This document shows positions 4,905 through 5,383 of a stretch of 5,383 nucleotides of DNA, piece after piece. Numbering within the stretch: position 1 is the stretch's first letter; each line of letters opens with the position of its first letter. Source of the DNA: Planctomycetota bacterium. Lineage in GTDB: Bacteria; Planctomycetota; Phycisphaerae; WQYP01. The notes under the pieces were generated by a model, which was given only the letters and a program-made list of their open reading frames with translations, had not been told where the DNA came from and did no database searches. The stretch is from contig JAJZEY010000387.1 of NCBI GenBank assembly GCA_021805585.1, positions 1 to 5,383 on the forward strand, written 5' to 3'. The translations under genes and the position numbers were made by a program.

Positions 4905-5383
4905 ATGCGTAAAATATTTTTAAGGGGACACGGCGTGCGGTTATCTCGTATTTTACCGGTGTTGGCAATCACTCTCCTTGCACCATTTGCGGCCACGCGG
5001 GCCCATGCGGCCGCAAAATCATTTTTTCTGAAAAATGGCGACCGTGTCTGCTTTTACGGAGACAGCATTACCGAGCAGCGGTTCTATCCGGCCGATGTGC
5101 AAACCTATGTCCTGACGCGATTTCCGAAACTTCATGTTCGCTTTGTGGATGCCGGCGTCGGCGGCGACCGCGTGACTGGTGGCTGGGCAGGCCCCATTGA
5201 TCTTCGCCTGAAACGCGACGTATTTCCCTTCAAACCGGATGTGGTCACCATCATGCTCGGCATGAATGACGCAAGCTACCGGCCTTTTGATCAGGGGATT
5301 TTTAACACCTATAAAAAGGGTTATGAGCACATTATTGCGTCGCTTAAGAAGCACCTGCCGGGTGTGCGGATTGTTCAGATCGG
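4905..5383 (+). CDS. Secreted SGNH/GDSL-family hydrolase, 5' part (3' end outside window)
   Basis: The first 159 codons are open to the window edge. Residues 1-35 form a Sec-type signal peptide: basic start (MRK, later RLSR), a hydrophobic core at about 16-30 and an 'AHA' cleavage site before residue 36, so the enzyme is exported. Block I is 'FYGDSITEQ' (50-58), with catalytic Ser54. Block II is 'DAGVGGDRV' (82-90), with an oxyanion-hole Gly; this block often begins with Asn and here has Asp. Block III is 'GMND' (119-122), with oxyanion-hole Asn121. The block V Asp/His pair lies beyond the window. From the family (Lipase_GDSL_2-like): it hydrolyses esters, often acetyl or acyl groups on carbohydrates. 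With the upstream GH2 mannosidase this suggests deacetylation of plant or algal polysaccharide, an inference. Start chosen at 4905 from GGAGG at 8 nt; the GTG at 4935 would still give an intact signal peptide. Confidence 0.92.
   Translation, partial: MRKIFLRGHGVRLSRILPVLAITLLAPFAATRAHAAAKSFFLKNGDRVCFYGDSITEQRFYPADVQTYVLTRFPKLHVRFVDAGVGGDRVTGGWAGPIDLRLKRDVFPFKPDVVTIMLGMNDASYRPFDQGIFNTYKKGYEHIIASLKKHLPGVRIVQI

Noticed and set aside
1..5383. CRISPR array
   Set aside because: No regularly spaced repeats of 23-40 bp with unique spacers; the only tandem units are 9 bp and adjacent.

Overview
The window looks like chromosomal DNA of a PVC-type bacterium, most likely Planctomycetota or Verrucomicrobiota. 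This is inferred from gene content: an exo-acting GH2 beta-mannosidase, a secreted SGNH hydrolase of the 'GDRVCFYGDSITEQ' type, an RHS core module, and dispersed repeats encoding 'ADILSAR' and Ser/Asn/Thr runs. It cannot be proved from 5.4 kb alone. There are four main genes, two of them cut by the window edges, and a large share of non-coding, repeat-bearing DNA.

Layout. Bases 1-1131 (+) are the 3' part of a beta-mannosidase gene. It holds the catalytic nucleophile region and the C-terminal beta-sandwich domains, but not the acid/base. Bases 1132-2305 contain no convincing gene. They hold two small hairpins, an AT-rich island near 1545-1580, and copy A of a composite repeat (1696-1871). On the minus strand, a truncated RHS-core protein (4371-3346) is followed after 83 nt by a multi-pass membrane protein (3262-2306). 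The first ~58 codons of the RHS reading frame are copy B of the same repeat (4199-4371). The native RHS sequence starts exactly where the repeat stops. Bases 4372-4840 are gene-poor, with one doubtful 58-aa reading frame on the minus strand. A promoter-like sequence and a good ribosome binding site precede a secreted SGNH/GDSL hydrolase gene (4905 onward, +), which runs off the right edge.

How it fits together. The two flanking plus-strand genes fit polysaccharide breakdown: mannoside cleavage and, by inference, ester removal. The minus-strand pair is an accessory insertion-like block. An orphan RHS tip carries an unrecognised ~220-residue C-terminal domain, followed by a membrane protein. 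That order resembles polymorphic toxin-immunity arrangements, but neither partner matches a toxin or immunity family I know. The most solid unusual observation is the composite repeat: three 9-bp units, a 17-bp inverted repeat and a conserved distal end, present twice and forming the new 5' end of the RHS gene.
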